From: an uncultured Maribacter sp.
Lineage (GTDB): Bacteria; Bacteroidota; Bacteroidia; Flavobacteriales; Flavobacteriaceae
Length of the DNA stretch: 6,573 nt
Reading direction: 5' to 3'
NCBI GenBank assembly: GCA_905479535.1
Contig: CAJQMW010000035.1
Span: 1 to 6,573, forward strand
Shown: positions 1 through 5,937 of the stretch, one piece after another
Numbering within the stretch: position 1 is the first letter of the stretch
Layout of the letters: each line of letters starts with the position of its first letter
Translations under genes and position numbers: made by a program
Notes under the pieces: generated by a model
Seen by the model: the letters and a program-made list of their open reading frames with translations, nothing else
Told to the model about the DNA's origin: nothing
The model's database searches: none

Positions 1-467
1 AAGTCGAAAACCGGTGCACTCTTTTCCATAAAAAAATCAAGCAGTACCATTAAACCAGCTGCACCAATTATTTTTAATCTAAAAGGTAGGGTCGTATAGT
101 CCAGAATACTTGCGGTTATAAAGGTGAGAAGCGCCCAATACGTTCCGATCAAATAAGGGACACCGTCCAGTTTAGGGCCAAAATTATGGCCATAGGTATA
201 TTCCCCAAATAGGATTTGGTGGTTAACGCCAAGCCATTCGGCGAACATGCCACCACTGAAAAACAGTACTAACGCAACTAATTTTTTCAAATTATTTATG
301 GGATAAACCAGGAGAAAAAGAAAAAACGAGAGCCCTAAGTTGATGGGTGTCTTTTCAATGAACCAATTCAAATTACCCAATGAAATACCGATGATGGCCG
401 AGATGTGGAATAACCAAATTATACCTACACTTATCCAAACCTTGTATTTAAGAAGAAAATCATTCAT
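1..467 (-). CDS. cruF: CruF-type carotenoid 1,2-hydratase, partial (C-terminus beyond the left edge)
   Basis: This is a membrane protein of the Caroten_synth (DUF422) family, whose characterised members (CruF, bisanhydrobacterioruberin hydratase) add water to the psi end of lycopene-type carotenoids to give a 1-hydroxy end group. 155 codons are visible with no stop, while the family usually has roughly 210-300 residues, so the C-terminus is missing. About five hydrophobic segments are visible (near residues 12-30, 43-57, 62-75, 105-121, 132-147). Family-like conserved residues are E77 in GGMFAEWLG, the block FGEYTYG (87-93) followed by GPKLDGVPY, and D144/E148 in LLDFFMEK. The start ATG at 467-465 overlaps the stop of the upstream desaturase gene (ATGAATGA, 8 bases), which suggests translational coupling; the other nearby ATG (463-461) soon meets a stop. 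Pairing with a CrtD-like desaturase supports the hydratase reading. The substrate (lycopene or a monocyclic carotene) is inferred. Confidence 0.78.
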   Translation of the reverse strand, partial: MNDFLLKYKVWISVGIIWLFHISAIIGISLGNLNWFIEKTPINLGLSFFLFLLVYPINNLKKLVALVLFFSGGMFAEWLGVNHQILFGEYTYGHNFGPKLDGVPYLIGTYWALLTFITASILDYTTLPFRLKIIGAAGLMVLLDFFMEKSAPVFD

Positions 468-1938
468 GATTTTCAATTTTTGGAATCAGGTCATTAACGA
501 TTTTTGCGGACAATAAGCAAAGCGGTATCCCGCCACCTGGGTGAACCGATCCACCACAAAAGTACAGGTTCTTTATTGCTCTCGAGAAATTTGGGTGCCT
601 TAAAAACGCAGCAAACTTGCTATTGCTGGCCGCACCATACAAAGCACCACGATAAGAGCTCGTATCGGTTTCAATACCCATAGGGTCTAGAATATGCTCT
701 GTAGTTATTAATTTTTCTAAATCAGTTTTAAGAATCCTGTTTAGTTTAGAAATGATACTCCTTTTTGCCTCTTGTTTGAGTTGTTCCCAATCTTGACCAT
801 AATTGCCAGGAGCATTGATCATCACGAACCAATTTTCATGGCCGGTAGGTGCGTCTGATGGGTTCTCTTTCGATGTTATGTTGATATAAACTGTGGGGTC
901 ATTTATAATCGATTTTTTATTAAAAATTGCATCAAATTCTCTTTCGTATGATTCACTAAAAAAAATATTGTGCAAATCCAACTCGGGAAAGTCCTGCTGA
1001 ATACCCCAATAGAAAATTAGCGCAGAGCTAGAACGTTCTTGGGCCAACGTCTTTTTAGGATATTTCTGGTTCTTTAATAATTGTTTGTAGGTGGAAAAAA
1101 TATCCATATTCGACACTACGCAATCCGCTTCATATTTATTTTTTGTTGATGAAGCCCCAACCGCTTTTTTGCCTTCTACATCAATCTTGACAACTTTTTC
1201 GTTAAAATTGAAAATGACTCCTTCATCCAAAGCCAATCGATATAAACTAAGGCTGATTTGATGCATGCCCCCGATTGGGAAATAGGTGCCAAAGTCCATT
1301 TCCAAATGGGGTATCATGGACATTATTCCTGGGGTTTTGTAAGGAGATGATCCGTTGTATGTTGCATACCTATTAAACAGTTGCACCAGTTTAGGATTTT
1401 TGAAATTGGCCTTATTGGTCTCATTTAAGGTTGAATTCACATCGAGTAGACCAATTTTCAGTATGGCTTTTAAGGTGTCCGGCGATAAATAGGTATTCAG
1501 TTTGTGGAGGGATTTCTCCAAGAAAAGTGATGCTGTTAAATCATACTTTTTTTTATTCCTTTCCACATAACTCCTTATGTTATTTTCAGGTTCGTTGAAA
1601 GTGGCCGATGCGCCTTTTATAAATTCTTCTATATCTCCCTTGGCAGAGAAACGTAAATTGTCCTCCCAAAAGTAATTGCAAAGTGTTTGTTTTCTATTAT
1701 AGTTGAAATAATCCGTTGGATTCTTCTGAAAAAGTTCAAAGAGTTCGGTAACCAAGTGTGGCATGGTGAACAGGGAGGGCCCTAGGTCAAACCGATATCC
1801 ATCTTTTTCAATGGCATGTAGCTTTCCACCAGGAAAACCATTGGCTTCCAATACCTGAACCGGGTAACCTTTTTTGCGTAGGCGCAAAGCACTGGCTATG
1901 CCAGCAATACCAGCACCGATTACCAGAGCTTTCGGCAT
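460..1938 (-). CDS. crtD: CrtI-family carotenoid desaturase, probable 1-hydroxycarotenoid 3,4-desaturase CrtD
   Basis: This 492-residue FAD-dependent desaturase belongs to the phytoene desaturase/CrtD superfamily. It has an N-terminal Rossmann motif GAGIAG (residues 8-13), acidic E31 for the FAD ribose, and PGGK (36-39). Near the C-terminus is the FAD-closing signature CGGSVHPGGGIP (461-472). The SVHPGGGIP form and the GGK instead of GGR are, from memory of the family, more typical of CrtD-like enzymes than of phytoene desaturases. CrtD introduces the C3,4 double bond next to a 1-hydroxy end group, so it would act after CruF, whose gene directly follows with an 8-base overlap. The gene starts 2 bases after the crtZ stop, with only an A/T-rich sequence and no Shine-Dalgarno motif before the ATG. 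A separate full-length crtI in the same operon argues that this copy has a different step. A C-3',4' desaturase acting on another intermediate, or a second phytoene/zeta-carotene desaturase, cannot be excluded from sequence alone. Confidence 0.8.
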   Translation of the reverse strand: MPKALVIGAGIAGIASALRLRKKGYPVQVLEANGFPGGKLHAIEKDGYRFDLGPSLFTMPHLVTELFELFQKNPTDYFNYNRKQTLCNYFWEDNLRFSAKGDIEEFIKGASATFNEPENNIRSYVERNKKKYDLTASLFLEKSLHKLNTYLSPDTLKAILKIGLLDVNSTLNETNKANFKNPKLVQLFNRYATYNGSSPYKTPGIMSMIPHLEMDFGTYFPIGGMHQISLSLYRLALDEGVIFNFNEKVVKIDVEGKKAVGASSTKNKYEADCVVSNMDIFSTYKQLLKNQKYPKKTLAQERSSSALIFYWGIQQDFPELDLHNIFFSESYEREFDAIFNKKSIINDPTVYINITSKENPSDAPTGHENWFVMINAPGNYGQDWEQLKQEAKRSIISKLNRILKTDLEKLITTEHILDPMGIETDTSSYRGALYGAASNSKFAAFLRHPNFSRAIKNLYFCGGSVHPGGGIPLCLLSAKIVNDLIPKIENHE

Positions 1939-1940
1939 GT

Positions 1941-2387
1941 TTATTTTTTAAAATATTTGAAGGGCACGAAGAGCATTCCAAAACATTCCCCCTTGTCTTT
2001 ACCTAAATGCTTATGGTGTATTTTATGGGCACGTCTAACTCCTTTCGCATACCAATGATTGGCATTTCTAAAAAGTTTAAATCTCTGATGTATGAAAATA
2101 TCATGAACTAGAAAATAAGCTATGCCATAGGCCAGAATTCCAAACCCTAAGGGATAACCGTACCAAAAACCACTATTGCCGGCATAAAATAAGGACATAC
2201 TTACGATAGCATAAAAAATGAAGAAAGCGTCGTTTTTTTCAAACCAAGAACCATGATCTTTATGATGATGATCCTTATGTAAGCTCCATAGGAATCCATG
2301 CATGATATACTTATGGGTAAACCAAGCCATGAACTCCATGATTAAAAAAGTTCCGATAAAAATTGATATCCAAAGTACTATTCTCAT
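1941..2387 (-). CDS. crtZ: Beta-carotene 3-hydroxylase (CrtZ, fatty acid hydroxylase/sterol desaturase superfamily)
   Basis: This is a small di-iron membrane hydroxylase of 148 residues that adds a 3-hydroxyl group to beta-ionone rings, as in beta-carotene to zeaxanthin. All four histidine clusters expected for CrtZ are intact: HX4H at H25/H30, HX2HH at H37/H40/H41, HX4H at H95/H100 and HX2HH at H121/H124/H125. Hydrophobic segments lie near residues 3-22, 54-70 and 74-94, with the histidine clusters at their ends and in the loops, as usual for the family. The length is slightly below that of many proteobacterial CrtZ proteins (about 160-175) but nothing essential is missing. The start ATG overlaps the crtB stop by one base (TAATG), a classic arrangement for coupled translation. 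In this operon its substrate may be a monocyclic carotene with one beta-ring instead of beta-carotene; that is inference from the neighbouring cruF and crtD. Confidence 0.93.
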   Translation of the reverse strand: MRIVLWISIFIGTFLIMEFMAWFTHKYIMHGFLWSLHKDHHHKDHGSWFEKNDAFFIFYAIVSMSLFYAGNSGFWYGYPLGFGILAYGIAYFLVHDIFIHQRFKLFRNANHWYAKGVRRAHKIHHKHLGKDKGECFGMLFVPFKYFKK

Positions 2388-3226
2388 TATACCAAATTCA
2401 TTTTATATTTAACATAGGACCGCGCCAAGAGACCGAATTTTTGATAGTTCGGCACGCGGATCCGAGCATTTTTTATTTCTAAAGAGGGCGTGTTCTGAAG
2501 CTTCTTCAATAATTTATAATAATATTTATAAGCGGTGTATACACCAAATTTGGCCTCTGCCGGTAAAGCAAGAATCCCGGTGTACCCCAGTTTAAAGTCG
2601 GCCTTTATTTCGTCGACTATCCTATTCTTAGAGGCTTCATCTAATTCTTTCAGATTGGTATTTGGAAAATAGGAACGGTTCAATTCTTCAAAATCAGCTT
2701 TTACATCCCTCAGAAAATTTACTTTTTGAAAGGCCGATCCCAACGCCATGGCAGAATCCTTTAATTCCTCATAGGACTGTTCATGCCCCTTTACGAACAC
2801 TTTTAAACACATGAGACCCACAACATCAGCGGAACCATAAATGTATTGCCTGTACTCCTCATCTGTTCTGTAAATACTTTTTGACAAGTCCATACGCATG
2901 CTCTTCATAAAAGAATCCACCAAGTGTTTTGGAATACTATAGGTATGAAAAGTATGCTGAAAAGAATTCAAAATAGGGTTCAAACTAATTTTATCGATTA
3001 GTGCAGCTTCCAATTCCGCCTCAAACTTATTGAACAAGTGCTCCTTATCATAAGCGTGAAAGGTATCCACAATTTCATCTGCGAATCTCACAAAACCATA
3101 AATATTGTAAATATCACTTCTAATGGAGCCATGAAGCATCTTCGTTGCCAAAGCAAAGGAGGTGCTGTACTTCTCTGTAACAACTTTGCTACATAGATAC
3201 GAAACGTTATCAAAAGTAGTTTTCAT
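2387..3226 (-). CDS. crtB: 15-cis-phytoene synthase (squalene/phytoene synthase family)
   Basis: This enzyme condenses two geranylgeranyl diphosphate molecules to phytoene, the committed step of carotenoid synthesis. The 279-residue length fits bacterial CrtB (about 280-310). The two Mg-binding aspartate motifs are visible: DEIVD at 50-54 in the context FVRFADEIVD, and D174...D178 in QKVNFLRDVKADFEE, with Q167 and N170 in the expected QxxNxxRDxxxD pattern. YIYGSADVVGLMCLKVF (128-144) matches the conserved helix after the first motif, and the RSYFP stretch (184-188) is also typical. The second motif is D-VKA-D where many family members have D-xxE-D, a mild change that keeps both metal-binding aspartates. 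The gene starts 6 bases after the crtI stop and shares one base with crtZ. No GGPP synthase is present in the window, so its substrate must come from a gene elsewhere. Confidence 0.95.
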   Translation of the reverse strand: MKTTFDNVSYLCSKVVTEKYSTSFALATKMLHGSIRSDIYNIYGFVRFADEIVDTFHAYDKEHLFNKFEAELEAALIDKISLNPILNSFQHTFHTYSIPKHLVDSFMKSMRMDLSKSIYRTDEEYRQYIYGSADVVGLMCLKVFVKGHEQSYEELKDSAMALGSAFQKVNFLRDVKADFEELNRSYFPNTNLKELDEASKNRIVDEIKADFKLGYTGILALPAEAKFGVYTAYKYYYKLLKKLQNTPSLEIKNARIRVPNYQKFGLLARSYVKYKMNLV

Positions 3227-3232
3227 ACGTTG

Positions 3233-4693
3233 TTAATAGTTATCTTTTACAATTAATTCCGATACCAGTTTACCAGAGATCAAAGAAGGTGGAACTCCTG
3301 GCCCAGGAACCGTAAGTTGACCTGTAAAAAAGAGATTTTTCACCTTTTTACTTTTCAGTTTTGGCCTTAAAAATGCCGTTTGTGAAAGCGTATTGGCCAT
3401 ACCGTAGGCGTTTCCCTTATAAGAGTTGTACCGCTCTATAAAATCGTTGACACAGAATGATTCTTTGAATATAATATTATTCATGACTTCTTGCTCAGTT
3501 CTCAATTCAAATCTTTTCATTATTAAATCAAAATACTGCTTTCTAAGTGCCGGTGTATCCTCTAGACCTGGAGCCAGGGGTATTAGAAAAAATCCAGTTT
3601 CACAATTTTTTGGTGCCATTGTCTCATCTGTTACCGATGGAAAATTTGCATAGAACAATGGGTCAGTTGGCCATTTGGGAGCATCGTAAATCTCATGGGC
3701 ATGTTGCTCAAAATCTGTATCAAAGAACAAATTGTGATGTTCAACATTTTTAAGTTTTTTATTAAACCCTATGTAAAACAATAACGAGGACGGGGCGAAG
3801 GTTTTGCTTTCCCAGTAATTTTCGGAGTACTGCCTGGAACCCTCGTCCAAAAGCTGTTCGGAGTGGTGATAATCTGCTCCGCTAAGCACTATATCAGCTA
3901 ATACTTTGGCGCCATTACAAATTACGCCTTTTGCCTTCCCGTTTTCTACCAGTATTTTTTCAACATTTTGCCCGGTATTTATTTTGACCCCCAGTTCTAG
4001 TGCCAAACTTTCCATCGCTTTAATAACCTCGTACATACCTCCTTTGGGATGCCAAGTACCTAATCCAAAATCGGCAAAATTCATAAAATTGTAAAAAGAC
4101 GGAGTATTATCCGGCTTTGCTCCCAGAAATAACACTGGAAATTCTAACGTAGCAACAAGTTTAGGGTTTTTAAACTTTTTCCGCACTTGGGAGCTTATGG
4201 TTTTAAAGAACTGATCCACTTTAAGAATAGTTTCCTTGGTAACCAATTCAAAGGGAGAAAGACCTGGCCTCAACACTATCTTATTTATGGCTATTTCATA
4301 ATTTTCCTGAGCTTCACTGATGAACTTTCGTAATAGCTTGGAGCTTCCTTTTTCCAAGCGCTCAAATTCCAAGCAAATTTTGTCCATAGAATCACCAATG
4401 GTGATGATGTCATCAGAAAAGAAAATTCTATAAGCGGGGCTTAATTTATCCAATTCGTAGAAATCCTTAGTTTCTTTTCCGAAGTCCGAGAAAAATTTTT
4501 CAAAAATATCGGGCATCCAGTACCAACTTGGGCCCATATCAAAGGTAAACCCATCTTTTTTGAACTGGGCCGCTCTGCCTCCTACCGTTGAATTTTTTTC
4601 AAAAATGGTCACATCAAAACCAGCTTTTGCTAAATAACAGGAAGCCGAAAGCGATGAAAAGCCCAAACCGATGACGATGACCGTTTTACCCAT
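3233..4693 (-). CDS. crtI: Phytoene desaturase (lycopene-forming), CrtI
   Basis: This 486-residue FAD-dependent enzyme is expected to convert phytoene stepwise to lycopene at the membrane. The N-terminal FAD-binding Rossmann motif reads GLGFSSL (residues 9-15), followed by acidic E32 and the GGR motif at 38-40, then the conserved FDMGPSWYWMP stretch (51-61). The C-terminal bacterial phytoene desaturase signature is present as NLFFTGQLTVPGPGVPPSL, with the PGPGVP core at 463-468 and SGKL following. The last glycine of the GxGxxG motif is serine (S14); as I recall this GxGFSS form is common in flavobacterial CrtI proteins, so it does not suggest inactivity. The gene lies 23 bases downstream of the MerR-type regulator and 6 bases upstream of crtB, the expected order for a coupled pair. 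No Shine-Dalgarno sequence precedes the ATG, as is usual in Bacteroidota. The number of desaturation steps cannot be read from sequence. Confidence 0.93.
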   Translation of the reverse strand: MGKTVIVIGLGFSSLSASCYLAKAGFDVTIFEKNSTVGGRAAQFKKDGFTFDMGPSWYWMPDIFEKFFSDFGKETKDFYELDKLSPAYRIFFSDDIITIGDSMDKICLEFERLEKGSSKLLRKFISEAQENYEIAINKIVLRPGLSPFELVTKETILKVDQFFKTISSQVRKKFKNPKLVATLEFPVLFLGAKPDNTPSFYNFMNFADFGLGTWHPKGGMYEVIKAMESLALELGVKINTGQNVEKILVENGKAKGVICNGAKVLADIVLSGADYHHSEQLLDEGSRQYSENYWESKTFAPSSLLFYIGFNKKLKNVEHHNLFFDTDFEQHAHEIYDAPKWPTDPLFYANFPSVTDETMAPKNCETGFFLIPLAPGLEDTPALRKQYFDLIMKRFELRTEQEVMNNIIFKESFCVNDFIERYNSYKGNAYGMANTLSQTAFLRPKLKSKKVKNLFFTGQLTVPGPGVPPSLISGKLVSELIVKDNY

Positions 4694-4716
4694 CTACAAG
4701 AATAGATTTTATAAGG

Positions 4717-5616
4717 TTAAAGTTTGCTAACAACATCTTCAATAGAAGTAAATACCCTAACAAAAGATGGTAACTCCGCAACATCTAGATGCTGGACCTG
4801 TCTTCCTAAAATCCATAAATTTGGATTGTCATAGGTAGAGACAAGTTTTTCAAAATCACTAATATATTTTTTAATTCTATCCTTCTCCGGTACTACAGTG
4901 AAATAGGAAATGAAATGGATGTTATCAAAATAATTCATAACGTCCGTTAGGTTTTCCATAGGTATGGTCTGCCCCAAATTAATACATTTATAACCCCTTA
5001 GGACAATCTCATAGTTTAAGTAAAGCAATCCTATTTCGTGAATTTCATTTTCAGGCAGGAAAGCAACAAAGACCTTATCCGTTTTGGTCGGTGTGGTGTG
5101 CTGAAGCTTCTCTGTGTTCAGTAATATTTTTTGTTTGATGAGGTTGGTAATAAAATGTTCATGTGCTGGACTAATGGTATCGGTCTGCCAGAGTAGCCCA
5201 AGCTCGTTCAATAAAGGAACGAAGGTATTCCGAAATACTTCCCTGAAAGAACCTTCACTAATTAAGCTATTATAGGTTTCAAGAAAAATAGTTTGGTCAA
5301 AATTGACCATTGCCAGTTTAAAAGAATTAATGGCATGGTTCTTAAAGCTTTTTTTTGCGATAACTTCCCTAACCACTATGGGGATGTTCTGCTCCGGAAT
5401 CTTGGCTATTTTTGAGATTTTGTAACCATTGTGGTACAATAACGTTACGTTTAGCAGTTTCTGTAAACTGCTTAAACCGTAGGTTCTGATATTAGTGTCC
5501 GTACGCTCAGGGGTTAATAGATTATATCTTTTTTCCCATATACGAATGGTATGTGCTTTGATTCCTGAAAGATTTTCAAGATCACGAATGCTAAAATTCT
5601 TTTTTACATTGTTCAT
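4717..5616 (-). CDS. MerR-family regulator with cobalamin-binding domain, CarH/LitR-like light-sensing repressor
   Basis: This 299-residue protein has the three-part layout of CarH/LitR/CarA photoreceptors. Residues about 8-75 are a MerR-type winged helix (SIRDLENLSGIKAHTIRIWE, then the YNLL-P-R-T--N-R-Y wing). Residues about 93-170 are a helical cap, and about 180-295 a B12-binding Rossmann domain. The cap holds the CarH signature Wx9EH (W143, E153, H154), and the Rossmann domain holds ExHxxG (E191-G196), where H193 would be the lower axial ligand of cobalt. In characterised CarH proteins, adenosylcobalamin drives tetramer formation and DNA binding in the dark, and light breaks the Co-C bond and lifts repression. 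The GG usually seen late in B12 domains is GR here (271-272). The gene heads the crt operon, so autoregulation with the pigment genes is likely. Light sensing is inferred; a B12-dependent but light-insensitive role, or B12-independent binding as in some CarA-type proteins, remains possible. The ATG is chosen because it puts the HTH at the usual distance from the N-terminus. Confidence 0.88.
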   Translation of the reverse strand: MNNVKKNFSIRDLENLSGIKAHTIRIWEKRYNLLTPERTDTNIRTYGLSSLQKLLNVTLLYHNGYKISKIAKIPEQNIPIVVREVIAKKSFKNHAINSFKLAMVNFDQTIFLETYNSLISEGSFREVFRNTFVPLLNELGLLWQTDTISPAHEHFITNLIKQKILLNTEKLQHTTPTKTDKVFVAFLPENEIHEIGLLYLNYEIVLRGYKCINLGQTIPMENLTDVMNYFDNIHFISYFTVVPEKDRIKKYISDFEKLVSTYDNPNLWILGRQVQHLDVAELPSFVRVFTSIEDVVSKL

Positions 5617-5637
5617 GTTTTCTTAGAAAGGATTAAA

Positions 5638-5672
5638 CAAATCTACGGTTTTTAAGGTTATTTATCCCAAAA
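5638..5672 (-). promoter_or_regulatory. Probable Bacteroidota-type promoter of the regulator-crt operon
   Basis: On the minus strand TTTTG (5672-5668) is followed after 22 bases by TAGATTTG (5645-5638), which matches the TAnnTTTG -7 element of Bacteroidota promoters exactly and the TTTG/TTG -33 element. The spacing is at the long end of the usual range (about 17-23 as I recall). Transcription would start near 5632 and leave a leader of roughly 16 bases before the ATG at 5616. It sits between the tRNA terminator and the regulator gene, the only gap upstream of the operon. Prediction from consensus only. Confidence 0.6.
5647..5664. promoter_or_regulatory. Tandem 9-bp imperfect direct repeat inside the promoter spacer, possible operator
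   Basis: Read on the plus strand, GGTTTTTAA (5647-5655) is directly followed by GGTTATTTA (5656-5664); 7 of 9 bases agree. The pair fills most of the spacer between the proposed -33 and -7 elements. MerR-type regulators bind in or next to the spacer, and CarH of Thermus is known to contact direct repeats at the promoter, so this could be where the upstream-encoded regulator acts. Short AT-rich repeats of this size also arise by chance, so the call is weak. Confidence 0.22.
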
Positions 5673-5689
5673 GTGAAGTTAAAATTAGT

Positions 5690-5720
5690 AAAGAAAAGAG
5701 CCGGGTACAGCCCGGCTCTT
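5690..5720 (-). terminator. Rho-independent terminator of the tRNA-Leu gene
   Basis: A perfect 10-bp inverted repeat (AAGAGCCGGG at 5696-5705 with CCCGGCTCTT at 5711-5720) encloses a 5-base loop. On the minus strand the stem ends in a T-rich run (CTCTTTTCTTTACT) that continues to about 5690. It begins only two bases after the mature tRNA 3' end, so it ends the tRNA transcript and isolates it from the carotenoid operon downstream. No T-run follows on the plus strand, so it works in one direction. Confidence 0.85.
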
Positions 5721-5722
5721 AG

Positions 5723-5806
5723 TGCCCACGACTAGATTCGAACTAGCACGTCCTTGCGAACACTACCCCCTCAAGGTAGCGTGTCTACCAATTTCACCAC
5801 GTGGGC
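5723..5806 (-). tRNA. tRNA-Leu (anticodon GAG)
   Basis: An 84-base class II tRNA. The 7-bp acceptor stem pairs GCCCACG (5806-5800) with CGTGGGC (5730-5724), followed by discriminator A at 5723. The anticodon stem CTACC/GGTAG encloses the loop TTGAGGG, giving anticodon GAG (5772-5770), which reads CUC and CUU leucine codons. The D-arm shows TTGGTAGACACGC as in other leucine tRNAs. A long variable arm (TGTTC GCAA GGACG) marks it as a leucine/serine/tyrosine-type tRNA, and the T-loop is TTCGAAT. CCA is not encoded (the next bases are CTA), so it must be added after transcription. The gene has its own probable promoter and terminator. Confidence 0.97.
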
Positions 5807-5826
5807 CAACATAATTTCTCAACTCG

Positions 5827-5856
5827 TAAAGATAAAAAGCTATCCCTTAAATCAAA
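5827..5856 (-). promoter_or_regulatory. Probable promoter of the tRNA-Leu gene
   Basis: On the minus strand TTTG (5856-5853) is followed after 18 bases by TATCTTTA (5834-5827), which differs from the Bacteroidota TAnnTTTG element only at the last base. The start of transcription would fall near 5820, about 14 bases before the mature tRNA 5' end. The rest of the 131-base gap between the tRNA and the AraC-type gene is AT-rich and shows no gene. Confidence 0.5.
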
Positions 5857-5937
5857 GTAAAATGCTTAGAATTAAAATTGGATTCGGTATATGTGTTTTA
5901 TGAATTCAATATTAACAGTAGCTTTCATACATAAAGC

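Larger units (their letters stand above)
1..5645 (-). other. Carotenoid biosynthesis operon (regulator-crtI-crtB-crtZ-crtD-cruF), continuing past the left edge
   Basis: Six genes run in one direction with distances of 23, 6, -1, 2 and -8 bases. No terminator hairpin is seen between any of them, and no convincing second promoter in the 23-base gap before crtI, so a single transcript from the site near 5638-5672 is likely. The set covers phytoene synthesis, desaturation, ring hydroxylation and hydration plus desaturation of a psi end. A lycopene cyclase, a GGPP synthase and a C2 hydroxylase or ketolase are absent from the visible part. Confidence 0.8.

Noticed and set aside
3426..4094. Three plus-strand open frames (3426-3653, 3547-3753, 3906-4094) inside crtI
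   Set aside because: They lie antisense within a clear full-length crtI, resemble no known family, and have no promoter or start context; they are shadows.
460..4693. The two CrtI-family genes as a recent duplication
   Set aside because: Their FAD motifs (GAGIAG versus GLGFSS, GGK versus GGR) and C-terminal signatures (HPGGGIP versus PGPGVP) differ clearly, so they are distinct old subfamilies.
4694..4770. Separate promoter for crtI at the end of the regulator gene
   Set aside because: TTG and TATA-like pieces occur, but no TAnnTTTG element with proper spacing was found; the 23-base gap fits co-transcription.
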